Made by a program: the position numbers and the translations under genes. Below the pieces are notes generated by a model that saw nothing but the letters and a program-made list of their open reading frames with translations, had not been told where the DNA came from and ran no database searches. From Acidobacteriota bacterium (GTDB lineage: Bacteria; Acidobacteriota; Terriglobia; Acidiferrales; UBA7541), in contig PLUM01000035.1 of the NCBI GenBank assembly GCA_003165465.1, positions 1 through 63,601 of the forward strand: a stretch of DNA of 63,601 nt, in the 5' to 3' direction. Of this stretch, positions 43,414-51,301 are shown piece after piece; within the stretch, counting starts at the first letter, position 1, and each line of letters starts with the position of its first letter.

Positions 43414-44023
43414 CCTGGGCGTTCTTGCGCCGTTCGAGAATTCTCAGGTGACGCCGCTGCTTCACGCTGTCGTCGACACGGCCCCAAAATTTTTTAAAAT
43501 ACTGAGATGCGGAAACAATCGCGCTGCCCACGACCAGCCACAAAAGCAGTACCCCAAGCGGCCGAATGATCGGATGTTTTGACGCCAGGATCACCGCGCA
43601 AACGGCGATCACCTGGAGAACCATTTTCGTTTTGCCGAGCGCGGAAGCCGGAATCGTGAATCCCTCGGCGGAAGCGATATTGCGCAGGCCCAGAACGACG
43701 ATCTCGCGCCCGATAATGATCACCGCCATCCAGCCCTGCACCAGGTGCATTTCCACCAGGGAAATAAACGCGGCGGACATCAAAAGTTTGTCAGCGATGG
43801 GATCGAGCAGAATTCCGAGAGTCGTGACTTCGCTTCGCCGCCGGGCATAGAATCCGTCCGCCCAATCCGTGGCCGCGGCCGCCAGCAGAATGAGTACGCC
43901 CCACTCGGCAAAATTAATCGTCACGCCCAAAAACGCGATATTGGGTTCGCGGGTCAAAAGGATGACTACCAGCACCGGGATAAAGAATATGCGTAAAAGG
44001 GTTAGGCTGTTTGGCAGGTTCAT
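43394..44023 (-). CDS. pgsA: CDP-diacylglycerol-glycerol-3-phosphate 3-phosphatidyltransferase
   Basis: PgsA makes phosphatidylglycerol phosphate at the inner membrane. The 209-residue protein has the CDP-alcohol phosphotransferase motif D-G-x2-A-R-x8-G-x3-D-x3-D in ADGFYARRRSEVTTLGILLD and the following PIAD (about residues 55-78). The start NLPNSLTLLRI is typical, and there are five or six membrane helices. It leads a two-gene unit with the AMMECR1 gene. Confidence 0.94.
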   Translation of the reverse strand: MNLPNSLTLLRIFFIPVLVVILLTREPNIAFLGVTINFAEWGVLILLAAAATDWADGFYARRRSEVTTLGILLDPIADKLLMSAAFISLVEMHLVQGWMAVIIIGREIVVLGLRNIASAEGFTIPASALGKTKMVLQVIAVCAVILASKHPIIRPLGVLLLWLVVGSAIVSASQYFKKFWGRVDDSVKQRRHLRILERRKNAQDVPTIQ

Positions 44024-44535
44024 AACGCACCCGGGGGGTTCCCTGCTCCTATTTGGATGTACCCGCCCAGTCGCGAGGCGTAATCCACTATAGACGCACC
44101 CGCGCGGGCAGTCAACGATTCCTCAAGATTCCTAAAAATCAGTGGCGGGGCGCATGGAAAGACGCACGTTCATGGATCAGGCACGTCCGCAAAACCCTGT
44201 ACTCTTAAATAACATGCGCCCGCAAGCCTGTGTAAATCAGGGCTTTGCGGTTCATACAGCGAAAAATGCCCGCAAAACGCGGTACAATGCTCCGAAAGAC
44301 CACGCAAGTTGATGATAATGCGGTAGTTGTTATTATAAACGCCCGTTCACATTGGGCTTGCCGCCGGAATTTCGCTGGCGGTGGCGCTGGCGGTGCGGCA
44401 TGATTTCCACAGACATTTCCACAAGCTGGGCATTTCGCGAATCATTCTTCGCCCTCAAAATGCCTGGATTTTGTTTACTTTTTATGAATTATTTCGGGGG
44501 GACTCGTCCTTCTAAAGTGAAAGGAACCCAGCGCA
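44024..44535. other. Long noncoding region between pgsA and hflX
   Basis: This 512-bp gap has no convincing gene, REP or tRNA. It is more AT-rich than its surroundings in places. Features noticed are two ATTTCCACA direct repeats (near 44403 and 44415) resembling weak DnaA boxes, a Tyr-like run of TGGCGCTGGCGG, and GC-rich dyads near 44095-44110. Nothing can be assigned. Confidence 0.5.
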
Positions 44536-45834
44536 TCAGGCGCTCGTTTGCGCCGGGCCGATTCGCAATTGGCGAGCCACGGATTCGGGGATTTCCGCCT
44601 CGATGTCCATCGCCGAATCGCGCACTTCGGAATGCAGTACGCGGCCCATGGCGTGTACGAGCGCAATCGCGCGCCCATTCGCCAGCGGAAGCGTGAAGTG
44701 CAGATGCAGCAGGGGATCGACGGGCATCGCTTCATCGATGCGTTTCAGCAGTTCCTCCAGCCCCTCGCCCGTGAGTCCGGAGACGCGCGCGGAATTTTTT
44801 CTTCCATTCGCGGACGAGGCTTCTTCGGGAGTGAGCCGGTCGATTTTGTTGAGCACGTGCAGACGAGGACGGTCCGCAACGCCCAAATCCTTCAGAATTT
44901 TTTCCACCTCCGCATCCTGCTCGGTGTGGTGCGGATTGGAGATGTCCGTGACGTGCAGAATCAGCGCCGACTCCTGCACTTCCTCGAGCGTGGCGCGAAA
45001 CGCGGCAATCAATCCCGGAGGAAGATCGCGAATAAATCCGACCGTGTCGGACAAAAGCACGCGCCGGTTCGAGGGGAGGCGCACGGCGCGCACGGTCGGA
45101 TCGAGCGTCGCGAACATTTTGGACGAGACGAGCACGCCGGCGCGGCTCAGCGCGTTGAAGAGCGTTGATTTTCCGGCGTTCGTGTAGCCCACGAGCGCGA
45201 CGGTGCCGAGCGGTGTGGCCTGGCGCGTCTCGCGCCGCAGGGAGCGCTGCTTGCGGACGGCTTCAATGGCCTTCGAGATTTTGCTGATGCGGTCGCGGAT
45301 GCGCCGGCGGTCGGTTTCGAGTTTTTGCTCGCCGGGGCCGCGCGTGCCAATGCCGCCGGCCTGCCGGGAAAGCTGTTTTTCGCTTCCGGCGAGGCGCGGC
45401 AGGGAGTAATTCAACTGCGCCAGTTCCACCTGCAGCTGTCCTTCGCGGCTGCGCGCGTGGCGCGCGAAAATATCCAGGATCAACTGCGTGCGATCGATCA
45501 CGCGGCATTCCGTGCCTTTTTCAAGATTGCGCAGTTGCGTTGGCGAAAGGTTGCGGTCGAACACGATGAGCGGCGCTTTGTGCAGATCGGCTTCGATCTT
45601 TACTTCCTCGATCTTGCCGCGGCCAATCACTGTGGCGGGATCGATCTTGTCGCGCATCTGAAAAATGCTGCCCGCGACTTGCGCGCCCGCGCTGCGCGCC
45701 AGTTCCGCCAGTTCCTCGAGCGACGCGCGTTCGGCGTCGCCCGCGTCTATCCCCGGCACGTGCGAGGCGCGCTTCATGCCCACCCCTACCAGGAATACTC
45801 GCTCGTGGCTTTCTGTCGGACGTGTGGTCTTCAT
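44536..45834 (-). CDS. hflX: GTPase HflX
   Basis: HflX is a ribosome-splitting stress GTPase. The 432-residue protein has the N-terminal HflX domain with DPATVIGRGKIEEVK and FDRNLSPTQLRNLE, then the glycine-rich GIGTRGPGEQKLETDRR. The G domain has GYTNAGKSTLF, DTVGFIRDLP and NKID. Length is typical. It is transcribed alone toward the 44.0-44.5 kb gap. Confidence 0.96.
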   Translation of the reverse strand: MKTTRPTESHERVFLVGVGMKRASHVPGIDAGDAERASLEELAELARSAGAQVAGSIFQMRDKIDPATVIGRGKIEEVKIEADLHKAPLIVFDRNLSPTQLRNLEKGTECRVIDRTQLILDIFARHARSREGQLQVELAQLNYSLPRLAGSEKQLSRQAGGIGTRGPGEQKLETDRRRIRDRISKISKAIEAVRKQRSLRRETRQATPLGTVALVGYTNAGKSTLFNALSRAGVLVSSKMFATLDPTVRAVRLPSNRRVLLSDTVGFIRDLPPGLIAAFRATLEEVQESALILHVTDISNPHHTEQDAEVEKILKDLGVADRPRLHVLNKIDRLTPEEASSANGRKNSARVSGLTGEGLEELLKRIDEAMPVDPLLHLHFTLPLANGRAIALVHAMGRVLHSEVRDSAMDIEAEIPESVARQLRIGPAQTSA

Positions 45835-46098
45835 TCTTGAGCAACGATTGCTTGTGCGACGTTTGCTAGAGCGACGATAGGAAACGAATGCGCGCGAGGA
45901 AAATAATTCAAACTGTGCAATTTCACATGCTCATTATACACCCGAACGGCAATCGCAACCACGCCGCCACTCTCTCGCCGTTGTCCGCGAAAGGGCAAAT
46001 CGGCGGCAAAAACTTGCAGCCCCCCGGTGCAATCGGGTACCGTCTATGGCTGAGGATGAGCGCTAAACCAACGCTCGTCGATCACTCTAGGAGGATGG

Positions 46099-46869
46099 AT
46101 GAAGCGGATGGGGATGGCAGTTTTAGCGCTCGGGCTATGGGCTTCGGGCGTGAATGCACAGCAAGCGCCCGCGAAGGCTCCGGCAGCGACGGCCGCGCCA
46201 GCGCCCAAACCGGCGACGGCGTTCAAAACACAAAAAGAAAAACTCAGCTACGCAATCGGCATGGAAATGGGCAAGGGCGTGAAGGCTCAGGGGATCGACG
46301 TGGATTCCGGCGTTCTGCTCCAGGGCCTGAAAGACGCGCTCACCGATGCAAAGCCCCAGATGAGCGAGGATGAACTTCGCCAGGTGATCGGCGCGCTGCA
46401 GCAGGAAATGCGGCAGAAGCAGATGCAGGCCGAAGAGGCCGCCGCGGCGGAAAACAAGACGAAGGGCGAGGCGTTCCTCGCGGCCAATGCCAAGAAGGAC
46501 GGCGTTGTCGCGCTTCCCGACGGATTGCAATACAAGATCATTACCGCCGGCGAGGGGAAGAAGCCTGTGGAAACGGACACAGTTCTTTGCAACTACAAGG
46601 GAACATTTCTGGATGGGACCGAGTTTGACAGCTCCACGCAGATGGGGAAGCCCGTGCCGTTTGAAGTGAAAAGCGTCATTCCCGGTTTCAAGGAAGTTCT
46701 GCAACTCATGTCCGTGGGTTCCAAATGGCAGGTGTTTGTTCCGTCGAATTTGGCTTACGGCGAGCGCGGAGCGGGCAACGTCATCGGGCCGAACGCCACG
46801 CTCATTTTTGAAATCGAGCTGGTGAGCATTCAGGGAAATCCCGAAGGTTCGGCTGTGCAGCCTAAGTAG
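46099..46869 (+). CDS. Exported FKBP-type peptidyl-prolyl isomerase
   Basis: This is a periplasmic or outer-membrane-facing proline isomerase of the Mip/FkpA type, about 256 residues. It has a signal peptide (about 1-20, ending NAQQ), an alanine/proline linker, an N-terminal dimerisation domain (about 44-135, KLSYAIGMEMGKGVK...), then the FKBP domain (about 155-245) with VLCNYKGTFLDGTEFDSS, PFEVKSVIPGFKE and NLAYGERGAG. AGGAGG precedes ATG 46099 at short spacing. The TAG stop lies in the GTAG head of a composite repeat. Confidence 0.93.
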   Translation: MKRMGMAVLALGLWASGVNAQQAPAKAPAATAAPAPKPATAFKTQKEKLSYAIGMEMGKGVKAQGIDVDSGVLLQGLKDALTDAKPQMSEDELRQVIGALQQEMRQKQMQAEEAAAAENKTKGEAFLAANAKKDGVVALPDGLQYKIITAGEGKKPVETDTVLCNYKGTFLDGTEFDSSTQMGKPVPFEVKSVIPGFKEVLQLMSVGSKWQVFVPSNLAYGERGAGNVIGPNATLIFEIELVSIQGNPEGSAVQPK

Positions 46870-47154
46870 CATAGATTTTATAGGTTGCGGGAAAAGTCGC
46901 GATGGTTGTCATTCCGGGCGAAGCGAGGAATCTCTCTTTGATTTAAGGCCGGGAAAAGAAAGAGAGATTCCTCGCTTCGCCCGGAATGACAAAAAGTTTT
47001 GGTTTTTTCCGCAGGCTGAAGAGCCTGTGTGGCAACTCAACTCCGAAAGAGCCAGCGGCTAAAGCCGCATTGAATTCGTGGACGTTACGGCACGGCTGAA
47101 GCCGTGCCCTACAAAGTTTGCGCCGTAGCTACACAGGCTGTGAAGTTGTGCTAC
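46866..47154. repeat. 289-bp mosaic of REP families A, B and C
   Basis: GTAGCATAGATTT starts the mosaic, then GGTTGCGGGAAAAGT. Family C arms (TGTCATTCCGGGCGAAG) lie at 46908-46945 and 46960-46991. Next come TTTTTTCCGCAGGCTGAAG...GTGTGGCAAC, an inverted family B unit at 47051-47112, and ACACAGGCTGTGAAG...GTGCTAC. Its GTAG is the FKBP stop codon. It fills the gap before the thiolase. Confidence 0.87.
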
Positions 47155-47208
47155 AGGCCGCGCCGCGTTTTTTCGGGAATGCAAGCAGCGAGGAAGGAAT
47201 CACCGGCC

Positions 47209-48414
47209 GTGTCATCCGCATTCATTTGTGAGGGGATCCGAACGCCCATCGGGCGCTATGGTGGCGCGCTCGCGCAAGTTCGCACGGACGATTTGGCCGC
47301 GATTCCCTTGAAGGCGTTGCGCGACCGGTTTCCGGCGAGCGACTGGGAATCGATCGACGAAATTATTTTCGGCTGCGCGAATCAGGCGGGAGAAGACAAT
47401 CGCAACGTGGCGCGCATGGCGCTGCTGCTCAGCGGCATTCCCCACACGGTCCCGGCGATGACCGTGAATCGCCTGTGCGGCTCCGGGATGGAAGCGGTGA
47501 CGGTGGCGGCGCGCGCGATCGGCGCGGGAGAGATTTCTATGGCGATTGCGGGCGGCGTCGAAAGCATGAGCCGCGCGCCGTTCGTCATGCCCAAGGCCGC
47601 GAGCGCATTTTCGCGAACCGCGGAACTGTACGACACCACGATCGGCTGGCGCTTTCCGAATGCGCGGATGGTGAAGCTCTACGGAAACGCGTCCATGCCG
47701 GACACGGCGGAAAACGTCGCGGAGAAATACAAGGTGGACCGCGCGTCGCAGGACGCGTTCGCGCTGCGCTCGCAGCAAAAAGCCGCCGCCGCGCAAAAGG
47801 TCGGAATCCTCGCGCAGGAAATTGTTCCCGTCCAGATTCCCGGCCCGAAGGGAAGCGTGAAGACTGTTTCCGACGACGAGCACGTTCGCGGGGATACGAC
47901 GATCGAGGCGCTGGCCAAATTGCCCACGCCCTTTCGCACGAACGGCACGGTGACGGCCGGAAACGCTTCGGGCATCAACGATGGCGCGTGCGCGCTGTTC
48001 GTGGCTTCGGAAGAGGCGGCCGCACGCTTTGGATTGAAACCCATCGCGCGCGTTGTGGGCGGCGCGAGCGCGGGCGTCGAGCCCGACTACATGGGGATCG
48101 GACCGATCCCTGCGGTGCGAAAGCTGCTCGCGCGCTGGAAAATTTCGATGAACGATATTGATGTGTTTGAATTGAACGAAGCCTTCGCCGCGCAGTCGCT
48201 CGCCGTGACGCGGGAACTCGGTTTGCCGGACGACAGCGAAAAAGTGAATCCCAACGGCGGCGCGATCGCCCTCGGCCACCCGCTGGGAATGAGCGGCGCA
48301 AGACTCGTGTTGACGGCCGCGCGGCAGCTTCAACGTGTCAAGGGACGCTACGCCCTGGCGTCCATGTGCATCGGCGTAGGGCAGGGCATTGCAATTCTCC
48401 TCGAACGCGTGTGA
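47209..48414 (+). CDS. Thiolase (acetyl-CoA C-acyltransferase, 3-oxoadipyl-CoA thiolase-like)
   Basis: This degradative-type thiolase cleaves or forms a beta-ketoacyl-CoA. The 401-residue frame from GTG 47209 begins [19 protein letters not shown], as the family does; ATG 47179 would add 10 residues. The nucleophile is C90 in NRLCGSG; H357 is in LGHPLG; C387 is in CIGVGQG. Segments such as TIGWRF and [11 protein letters not shown] recall PcaF-type 3-oxoadipyl-CoA thiolases, but no aromatic-catabolism genes are adjacent, so substrate is open. Confidence 0.92.
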   Translation: MSSAFICEGIRTPIGRYGGALAQVRTDDLAAIPLKALRDRFPASDWESIDEIIFGCANQAGEDNRNVARMALLLSGIPHTVPAMTVNRLCGSGMEAVTVAARAIGAGEISMAIAGGVESMSRAPFVMPKAASAFSRTAELYDTTIGWRFPNARMVKLYGNASMPDTAENVAEKYKVDRASQDAFALRSQQKAAAAQKVGILAQEIVPVQIPGPKGSVKTVSDDEHVRGDTTIEALAKLPTPFRTNGTVTAGNASGINDGACALFVASEEAAARFGLKPIARVVGGASAGVEPDYMGIGPIPAVRKLLARWKISMNDIDVFELNEAFAAQSLAVTRELGLPDDSEKVNPNGGAIALGHPLGMSGARLVLTAARQLQRVKGRYALASMCIGVGQGIAILLERV

Positions 48415-48447
48415 TGGAGTTGAAGGGCTGAGGCAAGCAGGCTTTTC

Positions 48448-48523
48448 GTAACGCCGGCATCCCGCCGGCAGGTTTTTCCGACCTTCACGACAACGCAAAG
48501 AGCCGGCGAGACGCCGGCGCTAC
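48448..48523. repeat. Family E paired palindrome
   Basis: GTAACGCCGGCATCC/CGCCGGC, a linker, then GCCGGCGAGACGCCGGCGCTAC. It lies between the thiolase and the convergent fusion gene. Confidence 0.8.
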
Positions 48524-48553
48524 AAGACCCCGCAAGGAACGGTCATTCCCAAT

Positions 48554-49429
48554 TTATTCCCGCTTCATTTGCGCGATGCAATTTTCCAGATGCTTGTGTA
48601 TTTCCTCGGCGGAGCCGTGGCCGATGCGTCCGTGGCCGGGCAGAACCCACTCGAAGCGGCGGACGAGAAGTTTTTCCATGGAACGCGTCTGCTCCGTCCA
48701 GGAATGCCAGCAAACATCGCGGAACGCCGTCAGGGTTTCGCGTTCGGGCGACCACGCGAGATGGTCTCCGGTGAACAGCACTTTATCGCGATAGAGAAAA
48801 ACCTGGTGGCCGCGAGTGTGCCCGGGCGTGGGAATTAGCTGGAGATCGCCGTCGATCCGCAGGATGTCCGTTCCGGTAACGACGCGCTCGATGCCGCGCG
48901 CGGCGGCGCCGTCTCCCTCGTGCATCACGCGCGAGCAATGGAAGTGGGCGGCGAATTTGACGTGGTCGGCGATATCGTCGCGATGCGAAAGAAGCATCAG
49001 ACGCACGCCGCCCATTTCCTCGATGCGTTTCACGAGCGGATTGCTGAATCGCGGCGAATCGACGAGGACGTTTCCGCCCTGCTCGGCGGGCCTCACGATC
49101 AGGTACGACCACGCGCCGAAGCTGGCCTCGGACGTAAAGCCGCAAAAATAAACGTTGTCCACGACGTGAACGGGAAAGGCCGCGACGCCCGAGCGCGCGC
49201 TGCGCCGAGACACGGTGCCGATCGAAGCCGTCGGGCACGCCACGAGCGCCATGAACGCGCGGTGCAGTTCGCCGGGATTATGCGGCTGGCGATAGACGCT
49301 CGACTGGCCGCCGTGATCACGAAAGCTCGCGGGCGCAATCTGCCGGCACGCGTCGCAATCGATGCAACTCGCGTCCACGTAGAATTCGCCCGCGATATTT
49401 TCAGGCAGCCACTTGCCGATTTGCGCCAT
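48554..49429 (-). CDS. Ferredoxin-metallo-beta-lactamase fusion protein
   Basis: This 291-residue two-domain protein starts at ATG 49429. The N-terminus is a short single-cluster ferredoxin domain with C22-x2-C25-x2-C28 (CIDCDACR) and C65-P, so one 4Fe-4S (or 3Fe-4S) cluster. An MBL-fold domain follows from about residue 85. Its metal motif is unusual: SHRDDIADH stands where HxHxDH is expected. Other ligand segments, TPGHTRGHQVFLY, FTGDHLAW and LPGHGRIGHG, look intact. A redox or sulfur/oxygen-linked hydrolase is plausible, as in flavodiiron or persulfide dioxygenase relatives, but this is inference. Confidence 0.87.
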   Translation of the reverse strand: MAQIGKWLPENIAGEFYVDASCIDCDACRQIAPASFRDHGGQSSVYRQPHNPGELHRAFMALVACPTASIGTVSRRSARSGVAAFPVHVVDNVYFCGFTSEASFGAWSYLIVRPAEQGGNVLVDSPRFSNPLVKRIEEMGGVRLMLLSHRDDIADHVKFAAHFHCSRVMHEGDGAAARGIERVVTGTDILRIDGDLQLIPTPGHTRGHQVFLYRDKVLFTGDHLAWSPERETLTAFRDVCWHSWTEQTRSMEKLLVRRFEWVLPGHGRIGHGSAEEIHKHLENCIAQMKRE

Positions 49430-49546
49430 GGGTGATTGGATCCCGCCTCGCTCCGGGAGCCGTATTTCTAGCATGCATTTCTCGCGAACCGGCCGGGATC
49501 GTTCGCAAATACCGCGAATGCCATCGAATTGTGATGGCATCGCCGT

Positions 49547-49575
49547 GTAGGGGCACGGCATTGCCGTGCCCCTAC
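49547..49575. repeat. Family D GTAG...CTAC palindrome
   Basis: GTAGGGGCACGGCATT continues into GCCGTGCCCCTAC. This is a perfect 29-base hairpin just upstream of the fusion gene and homoserine dehydrogenase. Confidence 0.85.
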
Positions 49576-49669
49576 AACTTCCTCGTCCTGCAACTAAAAT
49601 ACCTTATAATCCTTTGGTCCTGAAGCGTTGGGATATTCCGTTGACCGTGACCAGCGAGGTGAGGCATTG

Positions 49670-51007
49670 GTGGCAATAACCAGTCGTGCAAAATCCAAGC
49701 CCGGAAAGAAAACTGTTCCCGTGAAGAAGCCGGTGCTTCGCCGAAAGAAACTGAAAGTGGCGATTGCGGGTTTCGGCACCGTGGGCAGATCCGTCGCAAA
49801 ATTGCTTTGCCAGGAAGCGAGCGACACCTTTGAGCTGACGCATATTTTCAATCGCAACGTGGCGCGCAAAAAAGTGGACTGGGTGCCCGCGAGCGTGCGT
49901 TGGACGGAAAGCATCAACGAAGTCCTTTCCTCGGACATCGACATTTTTGTGGAGCTGGCCGGAGGCGTGAAGCCCGCGGGCGACTGGATTCGCAAGGCGC
50001 TGCGCTCCGGCAAATCGGTGGTCACGGCCAACAAGCTGCTGATCGCCGAAAGCGGACCGGAACTGGTCGAGATCGCGCGCGAAGCGGGCAGGCGTCTGGA
50101 GTTCGGCGCGTCGGTCGCCGGAGGAATTCCGGCGATCATGGGAATTCAGGACGGCCTGGCGGGAGACCGGCTGTTTAAAATCGCGGGCGTGCTCAACGGA
50201 ACCTGCAATTTTATTCTGACGAAAATGGAAGCGACGGGCGCGAGCTTTGAATCGGCGCTGCGGGAAGCGCAAGAGCTGGGCTTCGCCGAAGCGGATCCGA
50301 CGAACGACGTGGAAGGATACGACGCGCGCGCCAAGCTCGTGATTCTGGCGCAGGCCGGGCTGCGCGTGCGCCTCGAAAGCGAACAGATTCCGTGCTGGCC
50401 GATCTCTTCGGTCGAGGCCGTGGATTTTGCCTACGCGCGCGAATTGAGCTGCACCATTCGCCAGATTTCCCTGGCCCAAAAAGAAACCGGAGACGGCTTG
50501 AGTGTGCGCGCGTTTGTGCGCCCCGCGCTCGTGCCCATGTCTTCGCTCGTGGCGCACGTCGAGGGCAGCAAGAATCTGGTGATGGCCACGGGGCAATACG
50601 CGGGGCAAATGGTGTTTTCCGGATTCGGCGCGGGCGGCGATCCCACGGCGGTCGCCGTGGTTTCCGATCTCTATTCCATCGCGCGCACCGGCCAGAGTCC
50701 AGCCGGCAATCTTCCCGTGGTCGAAACGCCGAAGGACGTCAGCGGAGAATTCACCGCGCCGTATTATCTGCGCTTCGTGGTCAAGGACCGCCCCGGAATT
50801 ATCGCGGCCGTCGCAACCGTTCTCTCGCGGTATGGAATCGGCATTGACGCGGTCTTGCAGAGGCCGGGATATCCGCATTCCGCCCTGCCCTTCATCATGA
50901 CTCTCGAGCCCGCCGGCAGCGCCATGCTGGGCTGCGCGCTGCAGGAAATTAACCGGCTCGACTTCCACGTGGAGCCCGTTCTTTGCATGCCGATCCTCGT
51001 GGATTAG
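49670..51007 (+). CDS. hom: Homoserine dehydrogenase with ACT domain
   Basis: This enzyme reduces aspartate semialdehyde to homoserine on the way to threonine and methionine. The 445-residue frame from GTG 49670 follows GAGGTGAGG at 5-base spacing. A Lys/Pro-rich lead precedes the NAD-binding KVAIAGFGTVGRSVAKLL. The catalytic domain includes GVLNGTCNFILTKM and EADPTNDVEGYDARAK. A C-terminal ACT domain (about 365-445, YLRFVVKDRPGIIAAVA) suggests threonine feedback control. Confidence 0.95.
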   Translation: MAITSRAKSKPGKKTVPVKKPVLRRKKLKVAIAGFGTVGRSVAKLLCQEASDTFELTHIFNRNVARKKVDWVPASVRWTESINEVLSSDIDIFVELAGGVKPAGDWIRKALRSGKSVVTANKLLIAESGPELVEIAREAGRRLEFGASVAGGIPAIMGIQDGLAGDRLFKIAGVLNGTCNFILTKMEATGASFESALREAQELGFAEADPTNDVEGYDARAKLVILAQAGLRVRLESEQIPCWPISSVEAVDFAYARELSCTIRQISLAQKETGDGLSVRAFVRPALVPMSSLVAHVEGSKNLVMATGQYAGQMVFSGFGAGGDPTAVAVVSDLYSIARTGQSPAGNLPVVETPKDVSGEFTAPYYLRFVVKDRPGIIAAVATVLSRYGIGIDAVLQRPGYPHSALPFIMTLEPAGSAMLGCALQEINRLDFHVEPVLCMPILVD

Positions 51008-51019
51008 CGCGGATGTCTT

Positions 51020-51117
51020 TAGTGGCACAGGCACTCTGCCTGTGTGATTTTCCGAACCTCCGCGCATCCATAACGCCATGGATCGGAAAAACCGCACAGG
51101 CAGAGTGCCTGTGCTAC
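51020..51117. repeat. Variant paired palindrome (GGCACTCTGCC core)
   Basis: GTGGCACAGGCACTCTGCC, then a linker with TTTTCCGA...TCGGAAAA, then CACAGGCAGAGTGCCTGTGCTAC split. It is a family A relative with CACTCT replacing CTTCAG. Confidence 0.82.
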
Positions 51118-51301
51118 CAAGAAAGCCTCCGCTCGCCGTTTGATGGATGAATCGCGATGGGTTTGCGGTAGAATCCAGGGTATATCGAAGGCGAGCGGCG
51201 TGTATTTCGTTTGAGTGCGTTCGGGCCGGATTTCGCTTTCCATCTTTCGCCGAAAACTTTCCGGCGCCGACAACTTTCCGGAATGTGAAAAAGGGGGAGC
51301 C

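Noticed and set aside
44403..44425. Replication origin
   Set aside because: Two weak ATTTCCACA sites without dnaA/dnaN genes, or an AT-rich unwinding region with clustered boxes, are not enough.
44352..44696. 114-codon plus-strand frame in the pgsA-hflX gap
   Set aside because: It runs into the hflX coding region, has WRWRWR-type composition and no start signal.
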